Below are positions 44,715 to 53,850 of a stretch of 64,000 nt of DNA, piece by piece. The stretch is from Actinomycetes bacterium. GTDB lineage: Bacteria; Actinomycetota; Actinomycetes; Mycobacteriales; Mycobacteriaceae. The stretch's first letter is position 1. Each line of letters opens with the position of its first letter. A program made the translations under genes and the position numbers. Under the pieces are notes generated by a model, which saw only the letters and a program-made list of their open reading frames with translations, was not told the origin of the DNA and ran no database searches. The stretch is from contig JAEYMI010000062.1 of NCBI GenBank assembly GCA_023461275.1, forward strand, positions 1-64,000. Direction: 5' to 3'.

Positions 44715-45680
44715 ATGACCCCGCCTGACCCGATCACCACCGATCACCCCTCGACGACACCCGACGCCAACGCTGGTCCCCGGGTGACTCGTCGTACCGT
44801 GCTCTCGGCCGGTGCCGGACTGCTCGCCATCGGCGGCCTCGCCGCATGTAACCGCGAGCAGAAGGCCACCGACGTCGAGCCGCGGAAGATGCAGGAACGC
44901 GCGGCCGACGACGAGTTGCCGTCGGAAACCACACCCCAGCAGATCGCCGGCGGCCCGCCGCTGGTGACCGGCACCTTCGTGTCGGCCAAGATGGGCGGTC
45001 GTCCGACGCGTTGGGCCGTGGCGCGACCGAACGGGGTGTCGGGTCGGCTCCCGGTGGTGCTGGTCTTCCACGCCCTCAACACCAACGAGCAGTCGATCTT
45101 CTCGCAGAAGCTCGATATGCAGTCGGTGCTGCAGAAGTACGTGGATTCCGGCGGTGTGCCGTTCGCCCTCGCGGCGGCCGACGTCGGGCGCAACTACTTC
45201 CATCCGCGCACCGACGGCACCGACGGCGCGGCGATGATGCTCGACGAGTTCCTGCCGATGCTCGCCTCCAACCCGGCGCTCGACCTGAGCACCGATCGCA
45301 TCGGGCTCTTCGGCTGGTCGATGGGCGGCTACGGGGCGTTGCGCGTCGCGACGCTGGTGGGTGCTCCGCGGATCGCCGCGGTGGCCGTCAGTTCGCCTGC
45401 CCTGTGGGCGGATCCGCGGAACTTTCCGCCCCGGGCGTTCGACAGCTTCGAGGACTACCAGGCGAATTCACTGTTCGGCCGGCAACCGGCGTTTGCGCGA
45501 ATCCCGTTGCTGATCAACATCGGGTCCAGCGACCAATTCTTTACCTACACCCGGCAGTGGGCGGCCGACCTGCATCCGCCGGCCGCTTTCGGCACCTCGG
45601 CAGGTGGGCACACCAACCGCTACTGGCGCAGCGTATTACCTGATCAGGTGGAGTTCCTGGGGCGCAATCTCGCGCGCTGA
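44715..45680 (+). CDS. Tat-exported alpha/beta-hydrolase (esterase) lipoprotein
   Basis: 321 residues. The N-terminus has a twin-arginine signal (TRRTVLSAGAGLLAIGG) ending in lipobox LAAC. The hydrolase domain follows: VVLVFHALNTNEQS, the nucleophile elbow GLFGWSMGGYGALR, and the C-terminal SAGGHTNRYW with the catalytic His. It resembles esterase D/Ag85-type enzymes that handle acyl esters outside the cell. The frame is open to 44487, but the ATG at 44715 gives the signal at the start. Confidence 0.88.
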   Translation: MTPPDPITTDHPSTTPDANAGPRVTRRTVLSAGAGLLAIGGLAACNREQKATDVEPRKMQERAADDELPSETTPQQIAGGPPLVTGTFVSAKMGGRPTRWAVARPNGVSGRLPVVLVFHALNTNEQSIFSQKLDMQSVLQKYVDSGGVPFALAAADVGRNYFHPRTDGTDGAAMMLDEFLPMLASNPALDLSTDRIGLFGWSMGGYGALRVATLVGAPRIAAVAVSSPALWADPRNFPPRAFDSFEDYQANSLFGRQPAFARIPLLINIGSSDQFFTYTRQWAADLHPPAAFGTSAGGHTNRYWRSVLPDQVEFLGRNLAR

Positions 45681-45703
45681 CTTCCGACACCCGCCGGGTG
45701 ACG

Positions 45704-45790
45704 TCAGCTCAGGCTCTGGAAGATGATCTGCGGCATGTAAAGGATCAGCTCCCCGATCGCACGGTATATCGCCCACACCTGGTCCCACAT
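45704..45790 (-). CDS. Putative small membrane-active protein (28 aa)
   Basis: A 28-codon frame, ATG at 45788-45790, reading MWDQVWAIYRAIGELILYMP then QIIFQSLS. It has a strong GAGGGGGAA ribosome site 5-8 bases upstream. It is hydrophobic with spaced charges (D3, R10, E14), as in short amphipathic or membrane peptides. It lies 112 bp downstream of purD on the same strand and converges with the esterase gene. The product is unknown; type I toxin, porin-like or PSM-like peptides are possibilities. Confidence 0.5.
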   Translation of the reverse strand: MWDQVWAIYRAIGELILYMPQIIFQSLS

Positions 45791-45902
45791 GTGACTTCCC
45801 CCTCGTCATGGCCGACTTTGTTAGTCCATGAAAACATATCGTCGGCTCCGGCGTGGGCGGATTGCCGGACTCGTGCCGAATTCGATCGGCACGCCCGACT
45901 GC

Positions 45903-47156
45903 TCAGATGGTGATCCGGCCCTCGAGTGCTGCTTTACCGATGTCGCTGCGAAAGTGCGCGCCCGGCAACGTGATTGCGGCGATTCGTTCGTAGGCTTGCG
46001 CGCGTGCCTCGGCGAGGTCGGCGCCGGTGCCGATCACTCCGAGTACTCGCCCACCCGCGGACACGATGTGGCCGTCGGCGTCGGTGGCGGTTCCGGCGTG
46101 CAGCACACCGTCGCCGTCGGCACCGGAAATGACATCTCCCACACGGGGTTTGCCCGGATAGTTCTCCGCCGCGACAACCACCACTACGGCCGATCCCTGC
46201 TGCCACCGCAGCGGCGGAAGCTGATCGAGGGTGCCGGTAGCTGTGGCGTTGAGCGCCTGTGCCAGTGGGGATTCCAGCAGTGCGAGGACCGCTTGGGTTT
46301 CGGGATCACCGAAACGACAATTGAATTCGACGACCGACGGTCCGTCGGCACCGATGGCCAGACCCGCATAGAGCAGGCCATTGAACGGGGTCCCGCGTGC
46401 GACGAGTTCGGCGGCGACCGGCTTGACCACATCGTCGACGATCTGTTGGGTCACCTCGTCGGGCAGCCACGGCAGCGGCGTGTAGGCGCCCATCCCGCCG
46501 GTGTTGGGTCCGGCGTCGTCGTCGCCGACCCGCTTGTGGTCCTGCGCGGGTAGCAAGGGGACCACCGTGGTGCCGTCTACCAGGCAGAACAGCGACACTT
46601 CCGGGCCGTCGAGGAAGGATTCGAGCAGGACCGGGTGCCCGATCTCGAGGCACTCGGCGGCATGGTCACGCGCGGCGGACCGGTCGGTGGTGACCACCAC
46701 GCCCTTGCCGGCGGCCAGACCGTCGTCCTTGACCACCCACGTCGGCCCGAACCGGTCGAGTGCGGCGTCCAGACGCGCTGGGGTGTCGACGATTTCGCTG
46801 TGCGCGGTCTTCACCCCGGCCGACGCCATGACATCTTTGGCGAAGGCCTTGGAACCCTCGATCTGCGCAGCCGCCGCGCTGGGGCCGAACGTGGCAAATC
46901 CGTTGTCGCGCAAAGCATCGGCGACGCCGAGTACCAGTGGCACCTCGGGCCCGATGACGACGAGGTCGGCTGCCACCTCACCGGCGAGTGCGACCACCGC
47001 CTCCGACGAGGTCGCGTCGACGGCGTGATTGGTGGCCACCGACGCCGTACCCGCGTTGCCGGGGGCGACGTGCAACTCGGTGACCGAGGGGTCACGGGAC
47101 AGTCCGAGGAGCAGGGCATGTTCGCGGCCGCCCGAGCCGATCACGAGTACGCGCAC
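45903..47156 (-). CDS. purD: Phosphoribosylamine-glycine ligase PurD
   Basis: 417 residues, ATP-grasp enzyme. It shows the start RVLVIGSGGREHALL, PEVPLVLGVADALRDNG, EGSKAFAKDVM and the ATP-grasp stretch WVVKDDGLAAGKGVVV, then EFNCRFGDPETQAVL. It makes GAR from phosphoribosylamine and glycine, step 2 of purine synthesis. The ATG at 47156 is the family start. Confidence 0.98.
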   Translation of the reverse strand: MRVLVIGSGGREHALLLGLSRDPSVTELHVAPGNAGTASVATNHAVDATSSEAVVALAGEVAADLVVIGPEVPLVLGVADALRDNGFATFGPSAAAAQIEGSKAFAKDVMASAGVKTAHSEIVDTPARLDAALDRFGPTWVVKDDGLAAGKGVVVTTDRSAARDHAAECLEIGHPVLLESFLDGPEVSLFCLVDGTTVVPLLPAQDHKRVGDDDAGPNTGGMGAYTPLPWLPDEVTQQIVDDVVKPVAAELVARGTPFNGLLYAGLAIGADGPSVVEFNCRFGDPETQAVLALLESPLAQALNATATGTLDQLPPLRWQQGSAVVVVVAAENYPGKPRVGDVISGADGDGVLHAGTATDADGHIVSAGGRVLGVIGTGADLAEARAQAYERIAAITLPGAHFRSDIGKAALEGRITI

Positions 47157-47225
47157 GGTGACGACTCTAGGGCATCGTGACGGCAGAGCGCCCGCGTGCA
47201 GGGGACCGTCGGCCCGACGACCGGT

Positions 47226-47257
47226 CTTGGCGGGCGCCCGGATCGACGCCCGCCAAG
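47226..47257 (-). terminator. Intrinsic terminator downstream of the GT39 gene
   Basis: A perfect 11-bp stem, CTTGGCGGGCG with CGCCCGCCAAG, and a 10-nt loop, 21 bases past the GT39 stop codon. It separates that transcript from purD. Confidence 0.85.
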
Positions 47258-47277
47258 CCCCCTACTTCGCCAAGCCC

Positions 47278-49506
47278 CTACTTCGGTGCGGTCAGGTCGT
47301 ACAGCGTCACACCGTCGACGGTGGTCGTGGTGAAGTTCTGCTGCACCCACTCGGAGATCTGCGACGACGGGCTGTCGGTGCCGCCACGCATACCACCCAT
47401 TCGTCCACCGGCGATGAAGTAGTGGATCTTCTTGTCCGCCACATACTTCTGGAACTGCTGCAACGTCGGCGACGGGTCGGTGCCGTTGAAGCCACCGATC
47501 GGCATCACCGAGTACCCGGTCTCGAGCTGGTAGCCCGACGCCTCGTTGGATCCGACGGCCGCGGCCACCCAGGTGAACTTCGCGGCGTCGTGTCGCAGCG
47601 TCGCGACGATCTCGGCGCTCGGGCGTGAGCCCATCAGCAGACCACCGGGTCCGCCCATGCCACCGGCTTCGGCGCCGGGCATGCCCATTCCCATGCCGCC
47701 CGGACCCCTGGCCACCGAACCCCCAGCGCCCGGGCCCGTGGCTCCCGAACCCGCAGCGCCCTGCCCCGTGCCGCCGGGCATCGCACCTGGTCCCATGCCG
47801 CCGGCACCACCGGGCATCGCACCCGGTCCCATGCCACCGGGTCCCATGCCGCCTTGGCCCATGCCGGCTCCTTGGCCGCCACGCCAGCGATGTCCGCCCG
47901 GTCCGCCCATGCCGCCGGGACCGAACTCGCCGTTCACGCGCGGTCCGGCGCTGATGATCGAGCCTTGTTTGGCCGTCGAGACGGTGTTCAGCGTGTAGGC
48001 CGTCGGCCCGGCGAGAGCCGTGGCCAGCGCCAGTGCGATGCCCAGCGCAGACAGGTAGGGCCGATGCGCGACGAGCATCACCAGGCCGCCGACGATGCCA
48101 ACAATCAGCACCACCCATCGCAGCCACGGCACGAAGTCAGGGGACCTCGAGAGCAGGGCGAAGCCCCACGCCGCCGCAATCCAGACGGCTGCGGCGAGCA
48201 CGATCCGCACCCACAGTGTCTCGCGGGCGCGCCAACAGATTGCCGTACCACCGGCCAGCACTGCGGCGACCGCCGGCGCCAAGGCCGCCGTGTAGTAGCT
48301 GTGGAAGATGCCGGCCATGAAACTGAAGACGACCATCGTGACCAGCAACCACAACGTCCAGACGGTCAGGTAGGCGCGTCGCATGTCGGTGCGTCGGGCA
48401 CGTCCGATCACCACGAACGCAGCGATCGCCAGCACCAGCGCCGACGGGATCAGCCACGCGATCTGCCCGCCTTGGGCGGGCTCGAACATCCGCAGCCAAC
48501 CCGTCTGGCCCCACATGCCGCCACCCGGTCCGCCGCCGCCGGGACCACCACCCGGGCCGCCCATGCCGCCCGGTCCGGCCATGCCGCCGGTTGCGGCTTC
48601 CATCGCGCCGCCACCACGTCCGCCGGGCACCACGCTGCCGCGTTCGTTGCCGTTCAGGCGTCCGAAACCGTTGTAGCCCAACGTCAGTTCCAGAATCGAG
48701 TTGTTCTGCGAGCCACCGATCCACGGACGCGACGACGCCGGCCACAGTTCGACGGCCAGAATCCACCAGCCGGCACTGACGATCATCGCGCCGAGCGCGG
48801 CGAACAGATCGCCGATGCGCCGAACCCAGCCGTGCTGCCCAAAAGCCAAGTACGTCAACGCCAGCGGCGGCACGATCAGCATCACCTGCAACTGCTTGGT
48901 GAGGAATCCGAAACCGACGAAGACGCCGGTCAGGATCATCCAGCGCAACCGTCCGTCGTCGATGGCCTTGAGGGTGGCCCACACCGCGGCGACCATCAGC
49001 AGGATGAGCAGCGCCTCAGGGTTGTTGAAGCGGAACATCATTGCCGCGACCGGCGTGAGTGCCAGGACGGTGCCGGCGAGGATGCCGGCCCAGTGGCCCA
49101 GGTACTTGCGGGTGGTCCAGTACAGCAGCGCGACAGCGGCCACACCCATCAGCACGTTGGGCACCAGGATGGCCCACGAGTTCAACCCGAAGACGCGGAC
49201 CGAAATCGCCGGAAGCCACAGGGAGGCAGGCGGTTTGTCGACGGTGATGGAGTTCGCCATATCCGACGAACCGAAGAACCACGCCTTCCACGACTGCGAC
49301 CCCGCCTGGATGGCCGCGGAGTAGAACGAGTTGGCCCAGCCGTTGATCGACAGGTTCCAGAGGTAGAGAATCGTGGTGCCGACCAGTAAGGCGCCCAACG
49401 AGATTCGACGCCAGAGTGGCGACACGGGTGCGGACGTGCCGATGTCGGCGCCCGGCTCAGGTGCCGGGGCCGACGTCGGATGCTCGGCGGTGATCACCGA
49501 ACTCAT
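47278..49506 (-). CDS. GT39-family polyprenyl-phosphate sugar transferase (ArnT/YkcB-like)
   Basis: 742 residues. An N-terminal cytoplasmic tail precedes about 12 transmembrane segments. The first periplasmic loop has the conserved DKPPASLWL, and FRFNNPEALLILLMV is also kept. A long Gly/Met/Pro-rich stretch (about residues 530-635, with repeats such as GGMGPGAMPGG) interrupts the soluble C-terminal domain, which resumes before YSVMPIGGFNGTDP. The enzyme should move a sugar from a polyprenyl carrier to an envelope acceptor. The ATG overlaps the GT2-GtrA stop by 4 bases, so the pair is co-translated, like YkcB-YkcC. Confidence 0.9.
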   Translation of the reverse strand: MSSVITAEHPTSAPAPEPGADIGTSAPVSPLWRRISLGALLVGTTILYLWNLSINGWANSFYSAAIQAGSQSWKAWFFGSSDMANSITVDKPPASLWLPAISVRVFGLNSWAILVPNVLMGVAAVALLYWTTRKYLGHWAGILAGTVLALTPVAAMMFRFNNPEALLILLMVAAVWATLKAIDDGRLRWMILTGVFVGFGFLTKQLQVMLIVPPLALTYLAFGQHGWVRRIGDLFAALGAMIVSAGWWILAVELWPASSRPWIGGSQNNSILELTLGYNGFGRLNGNERGSVVPGGRGGGAMEAATGGMAGPGGMGGPGGGPGGGGPGGGMWGQTGWLRMFEPAQGGQIAWLIPSALVLAIAAFVVIGRARRTDMRRAYLTVWTLWLLVTMVVFSFMAGIFHSYYTAALAPAVAAVLAGGTAICWRARETLWVRIVLAAAVWIAAAWGFALLSRSPDFVPWLRWVVLIVGIVGGLVMLVAHRPYLSALGIALALATALAGPTAYTLNTVSTAKQGSIISAGPRVNGEFGPGGMGGPGGHRWRGGQGAGMGQGGMGPGGMGPGAMPGGAGGMGPGAMPGGTGQGAAGSGATGPGAGGSVARGPGGMGMGMPGAEAGGMGGPGGLLMGSRPSAEIVATLRHDAAKFTWVAAAVGSNEASGYQLETGYSVMPIGGFNGTDPSPTLQQFQKYVADKKIHYFIAGGRMGGMRGGTDSPSSQISEWVQQNFTTTTVDGVTLYDLTAPK

Positions 49507-50819
49507 GCTGCTTCTCCTTCAGTGATGGGATCGCCGCCGTTGTGGCGTCCGCTGCCTGGGGTGTCGCTGTTCGGGGAGTTCTGCAGGTGCTTACGGAACA
49601 CCCAGCGCAACCCGACGAACCGCGTCGCGGTGGCCACCAGGTTGGCGATCACCAGGACCACCAGTTCGAGGTGCTTGGTGGCGTCGGGTGCGATCATATG
49701 CAGGGCGACAAGCGATCCCGCGGTGACCAACCAACCGAACACGAACACACCGAGACCGAACAACTGGTGCCGAATGGCGTCCTCACGGCCACGCACTCCG
49801 AAGCTGAAGCGACGATTGGCGGCGGTGTTGAGGACCGCGGTGACGGCCAACGCGACGAAGTTGGAGACCTGTGCGCCGAGGAACGAGTGCAGCAGCAGGT
49901 AGAGCACCGCGTAGGCGATGGTCGAGGCGACGCCGATCACGCAGAACCGGGCGAGCTGACCGACGAATCCGAATGGCACACCTGCGACGTCGGGGCCCGG
50001 GCCCCGGCTACGGCCGACTGCGGCCCGCAGCTCGGCAACCGGAAGCCGTCCGGTGGTGAGCGCATACCCAACGCGCGCACAACCTTTCAGGTCTGCGACG
50101 GCGGTGGAGACGATGTCGACGGTGCTGTCGGGGTCGTCGACCCAGTCCACCGGGATCTCCGCGATCCGCAGCCCGATCCGCTCGGCGACCACCAGCAGCT
50201 CGGTGTCGAAGAACCAGCCGGTGTCCTCGATGTAGGGCAGGATCTGGCGCGCGATGTCGGTGCGCATGGCCTTGAAGCCGCACTGGGCGTCGGAGAATTT
50301 GGCCCGCATGGTGGTGCGCAGGATCAGGTTGTAGGAGCGAGAGATGAACTCGCGCTTGGGTCCTCGAACCACACGTGACGATCGCGCCAGCCGCGTGCCG
50401 ATGGCGATGTCGGAGTGCCCGGAGATGAGCGGCGCGACGAGCGGCATCAGCGCGTTGAGGTCGGTGGAGAGGTCGACGTCACAGTAGGCCACGATCTCGG
50501 CGTCGCTGCGGCGCCAGACCGCGTTGAGTGCCCGGCCGCGGCCCTTCTCGTCGAGGTGGACGACGCGAAGGCCGTCGACCTGTTCGGAGAGCTCGGTCGC
50601 GATGCTCAGCGTGTTGTCGGTGCTCGCGTTGTCGGCGACGGTGATGCGTGCGGAGTAGGGGACGGTGTCCAGATGGGCGCGCAGGCGATGGATGCATGCG
50701 GCCAGGTCGGCTTGTTCGTTGTAGACCGGGACCACGATGTCGAGGGTGGGCGTCGGCTCGGAACTGTCGGCAACCACCGTCGACATCGGCACCGTCCTCG
50801 GGAGGGCTTCTGCTGTCAT
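49503..50819 (-). CDS. GT2 glycosyltransferase fused to a GtrA domain
   Basis: 438 residues. N-terminal GT-A glycosyltransferase domain (about 20-265) has LDIVVPVYNEQADLAAC, DNASTDNTLSIA and the DxD-type CDVDLSTDL. Two segments later the GtrA domain (about 290-420, four hydrophobic helices, e.g. FCVIGVASTIAYAVLYLLL) carries it to the membrane. It likely makes a polyprenyl-phosphate sugar and flips it for the GT39 enzyme encoded downstream. Translationally coupled to that gene (49503-49506). Confidence 0.92.
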   Translation of the reverse strand: MTAEALPRTVPMSTVVADSSEPTPTLDIVVPVYNEQADLAACIHRLRAHLDTVPYSARITVADNASTDNTLSIATELSEQVDGLRVVHLDEKGRGRALNAVWRRSDAEIVAYCDVDLSTDLNALMPLVAPLISGHSDIAIGTRLARSSRVVRGPKREFISRSYNLILRTTMRAKFSDAQCGFKAMRTDIARQILPYIEDTGWFFDTELLVVAERIGLRIAEIPVDWVDDPDSTVDIVSTAVADLKGCARVGYALTTGRLPVAELRAAVGRSRGPGPDVAGVPFGFVGQLARFCVIGVASTIAYAVLYLLLHSFLGAQVSNFVALAVTAVLNTAANRRFSFGVRGREDAIRHQLFGLGVFVFGWLVTAGSLVALHMIAPDATKHLELVVLVIANLVATATRFVGLRWVFRKHLQNSPNSDTPGSGRHNGGDPITEGEAA

Positions 50820-50893
50820 GAGAGCAACAATCGTCGACCAGCCTGCGTCGACTCTGCGTCGAAGCTGTCAGGTTCCTGTGTGTGAATTCCTGC

Positions 50894-50968
50894 GTGGGAA
50901 ATGCGCCCGAGAGTGGGCCGCGGTTGACGTAGTGGTCACGGTCCCGCGCACCTGGGCGCATTTCCCAC
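50894..50968. repeat. 75-bp palindromic element with 15-bp perfect arms
   Basis: GTGGGAAATGCGCCC (50894-50908) and GGGCGCATTTCCCAC (50954-50968) are exact complements. Its right half is repeated directly at 51018-51069. The 329-bp region between the GT2-GtrA and RecQ-like genes is otherwise non-coding. Confidence 0.9.
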
Positions 50969-51069
50969 CGCAAGAGCTTGCTTTGCGAAAGGAAAACCAC
51001 CCCAGAGCCGGCCACCATTGACGTGACGGTCACGGTCCCCCGGTCCTGGGCGCATTTCCCACCACAAGC
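50924..51069. repeat. Direct repeat pair, about 52 bp, offset 94 bp
   Basis: 50924-50975 and 51018-51069 share TTGACGT, GGTCACGGTCCC and TGGGCGCATTTCCCACC in order, with scattered differences. The second copy lacks the left palindrome arm, so it is a partial duplicate of the preceding element. Confidence 0.85.
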
Positions 51070-51148
51070 CCCCGCCTTGCGATCGCGCAGGTGGAGGCCT
51101 GTGGATGGACCTGCGGCGATGTCGCCGCGAGCACGTAGATTGGCTGCC

Positions 51149-53266
51149 ATGGCGGCACCCACTTCCACCCTGTCCGACGAGCAGCTCGGCGTCGCGAATG
51201 CGGTGATCACCAGTTTGGCCGGCACCGACGCGACGCTTCGCGAGGACCAGTTGACGGCGGTGGCGGCGCTGGTTGGGCCCGGCGCCGGGAGCGAGGCGAC
51301 CGGGCCACGTGTTCTCGTCGTGCAGGCCACGGGTTGGGGCAAGTCGGCGGTGTACTGGGCGGCGACGGCGATCCTGCGGGGTGAGCATCGTGGGCCGACG
51401 CTGATCGTGTCGCCGTTGTTGTCGTTGATGCGGGATCAGGTGTCGGCGGCGCAGCGGGCCGGGTTGCGGGCGGCGACGTTGAATTCGTCGAATGTCGACG
51501 AGTGGTCGGCCATCGAGGCCGATCTGCGCGACGACATGCTCGACGTGGTGCTGGTGTCGCCGGAGCGGCTGGCCAATCCGGGCTTCGGGCGACGCGTGCT
51601 CGACGCGCTCGCGGGCCGGCTGGGGATGCTGGTCATCGACGAGGCGCACGCGATCTCCGACTGGGGTCACGATTTCCGCCCGGACTATCGACGCGTCGCC
51701 GACGTCTTGCGGGACCTGAACCCGGCGACGCCGGTGCTGGCGACCACCGCTACCGCCAACGAGCGGGTCACCGAGGATGTCGCGGCACAGCTGGGTTCGC
51801 ACACCCTGGTTCTGCGCGGCTCACTGGCTCGGAAGTCGTTGCATCTCAACGTGATCGATGGCCTGTCGCCAATCGAGCGGTATGGGTGGGTGGCGCAGTA
51901 CCTGCCGTCGTTGCCGGGTTCGGGAATCGTGTACGTGCTGACCGTCGCCGATGCGGACCGGCTCGTCGCGGCCATTCGGGCGGTGCACGGCGACGACGTC
52001 GCGGTGGCGGCTTATACCGGTCAGCTCGACGCCGATCGTCGCCGCGAACTCGAGGATGCGTTGAGCCGCAACGAGGTCAAGGCCTTGGTGGCCACCTCGG
52101 CGCTCGGCATGGGCTACGACAAACCCGACCTCGGGTTCGTGGTGCATGTCGGTTCGCCGCCGTCGCCGGTCTCGTACTACCAGCAGGTGGGTCGTGCCGG
52201 GCGCGCCCTCGACGACGCGGTGGTCGCGTTGCTCGCGTCGCCGGTCGACAAGGCCATCTGGGACCACTTCGCCACCGCGACCATCCCCGATCCGCAGCGG
52301 ATGCACGCGATTCTCGAGGCGCTGGAGTCAGCCGACGGCCCGGTGTCGGTGCCGCAACTTGAGGCGTCGACCAAGTTCCGACGTGGCCGAATCGAGTTGA
52401 TGCTCAAGCAACTTGCCGTCGACGGCGCGGTGGACCGGGGCGCTGACGGGTGGCGATCGACGGGGCGCGCGTGGCACTACAACGCCGAGCACTATGACGG
52501 CGTGGTGGCGGTTCGTGAGCGTGAGGCCGACATCATGCGCGACTACGTCGCCGGACGGTCGTGCCTGATGCAGCTGTTGACGCGGTCACTCGACGATCCG
52601 GCAGCGGAACCGTGCGGACGGTGCTCGGTGTGCCGCGGTGAGCTGACCCCGCCGCTGGCCGATGTTGTTGCGCCGGAAGTGGTTCGGTCGATCACCGGGT
52701 CGTTGCGTCGGGCCGCACAGGTGTTGGAGCCGCGAAAGATGTGGCCGGGCGGAGCTTTTGGTTCACGCGGACGGATCGGTGCGGATGCGCTGGCCGAGCC
52801 GGGTCGGGTGCTCGCGCATGCTGACGCACCGGAGTGGGCGGGGTTGTTGCGCGCAGCGGCCAGTGGTGACGAGCAGGCGATGGCCGATCTGGGCGACGCC
52901 GCGGTCGCCACCCTGGGCGCGTGGGTGCGGGGTGGCGGATTGCGGGCCGACGTCATCGTCTCGTTGGCACTGACCGGTTCCCCGTTGGCGGAGATGCTGG
53001 CCGATCACCTACGGACCGTCGGAAAGCGTTCTGGTGCAGCGTTTCCCGTCGCCGGCGGGCCGGGCCCGGATCGGGACGCGCCGGGTGCGGTCGAAGCGGT
53101 GTACTGGCGCGATCATCTGGGTGACCCCCCGGAGGTCGCGGGGCAGGTAGTGATGCTCGTCGTCGACGAGTCGTCGTCGGGCTGGCCGATCACGTTGGCC
53201 GCGGCGGCCTTACGCGAAGCGGGCGCGACCGCGGTGTTGCCGCTGCTGATCCATCGGACGGTGTGA
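51149..53266 (+). CDS. RecQ-family ATP-dependent DNA helicase
   Basis: 705 residues. Superfamily 2 motifs are clear: Walker A VVQATGWGKSAVYW (about 65), LIVSPLLSLMRDQV, DEAH box LVIDEAHAISDWGHDFR, motif III LATTATAN, motif V TSALGMGYDKPD and VI YYQQVGRAGR. A C-terminal zinc-binding CGRCSVCRGEL and further helical domain follow; the classical HRDC domain is not seen. It unwinds recombination or replication intermediates. The ATG at 51149 is the likely start; the frame continues upstream through a repeat. A 21-bp array starts directly after its stop. Confidence 0.92.
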   Translation: MAAPTSTLSDEQLGVANAVITSLAGTDATLREDQLTAVAALVGPGAGSEATGPRVLVVQATGWGKSAVYWAATAILRGEHRGPTLIVSPLLSLMRDQVSAAQRAGLRAATLNSSNVDEWSAIEADLRDDMLDVVLVSPERLANPGFGRRVLDALAGRLGMLVIDEAHAISDWGHDFRPDYRRVADVLRDLNPATPVLATTATANERVTEDVAAQLGSHTLVLRGSLARKSLHLNVIDGLSPIERYGWVAQYLPSLPGSGIVYVLTVADADRLVAAIRAVHGDDVAVAAYTGQLDADRRRELEDALSRNEVKALVATSALGMGYDKPDLGFVVHVGSPPSPVSYYQQVGRAGRALDDAVVALLASPVDKAIWDHFATATIPDPQRMHAILEALESADGPVSVPQLEASTKFRRGRIELMLKQLAVDGAVDRGADGWRSTGRAWHYNAEHYDGVVAVREREADIMRDYVAGRSCLMQLLTRSLDDPAAEPCGRCSVCRGELTPPLADVVAPEVVRSITGSLRRAAQVLEPRKMWPGGAFGSRGRIGADALAEPGRVLAHADAPEWAGLLRAAASGDEQAMADLGDAAVATLGAWVRGGGLRADVIVSLALTGSPLAEMLADHLRTVGKRSGAAFPVAGGPGPDRDAPGAVEAVYWRDHLGDPPEVAGQVVMLVVDESSSGWPITLAAAALREAGATAVLPLLIHRTV

Positions 53267-53350
53267 GGGCGCCGTCGACGCGAAACCGGGCGCCCTCAAC
53301 GTCGAGATGGGCGCCCTCAACGTCGAGATGGGCGCCGTCGACGCTAGTCG
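53267..53350. repeat. Tandem array, 4 units of 21 bp
   Basis: Cores GGGCGCCGTCGACG, GGGCGCCCTCAACG (twice) and GGGCGCCGTCGACG, with linkers CGAAACC, TCGAGAT, TCGAGAT, CTAGTCG. It begins at the base after the RecQ-like stop and its last linker begins with the HIT gene's stop codon, so it exactly fills the gap between two convergent genes. Same core as at 39705. Confidence 0.93.
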
Positions 53351-53769
53351 GAGACGTACTCTCCGTATCCCAGGCCGCGCAGGCTCTCGCGGATCTTCTC
53401 GGCGTCGGAGTCGAGCTGGGCGGGATCGGGATTGGGGTCGGCGTTGGCGAGGTCGTAGATCTCCATCGACCGCGCGGGGAACACATGCAGGTGCACGTGC
53501 GGCACCTCGAAGCCGGCAATCAGCAGACCCATCCGCGGGGCGTCGAAGGCGTCTTTCACGGCGCGCCCGACCTTCTGCGCGACGTCGGACATGTGGGTGA
53601 AGGTCGCGGTGTCCATCTGCTCCCAGTGATCGACTTCCTTGCGCGGGACGACGAGCACGTGACCCTGAGTGATCGGGTTGATGGTGAGGAAGGAGACGGC
53701 CTGGCCGTCCTTCCAGATGAACCGTCCGGGAAGGTCGCCGTTGATGATCTGCGTGAATACCGAAGCCAT
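53344..53769 (-). CDS. HIT-family nucleotide-binding hydrolase
   Basis: 141 residues. The histidine triad is complete: VPHVHLHVFPA (HxHxH followed by two hydrophobics). FLTINPITQGHVLVVPR is the family's second block. HIT enzymes hydrolyse nucleoside phosphoramidates or related substrates in the cytoplasm. Its C-terminal tail DSDAEKIRESLRGLGYGEYV is longer than in minimal HIT proteins. It converges with the RecQ-like gene. Confidence 0.95.
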   Translation of the reverse strand: MASVFTQIINGDLPGRFIWKDGQAVSFLTINPITQGHVLVVPRKEVDHWEQMDTATFTHMSDVAQKVGRAVKDAFDAPRMGLLIAGFEVPHVHLHVFPARSMEIYDLANADPNPDPAQLDSDAEKIRESLRGLGYGEYVSD

Positions 53770-53850
53770 ACTTCCACCCTAGTCCCGAAGACGTGCTTCG
53801 TCAGACGTGTTGTGACAGGTTTGTCAGCCCGACGTGACATCCTTTCTCAC

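Noticed and set aside
47854..49389. 511-codon plus-strand frame over the GT39 gene
   Set aside because: Rich in Arg/His/Gln with no domain; the minus-strand frame has membrane segments and coupling to GT2-GtrA.
50479..51802. Minus-strand frames over the start of the RecQ-like gene and its upstream gap
   Set aside because: They cross the palindromic repeats, have no family signature and lie opposite a clear helicase gene.
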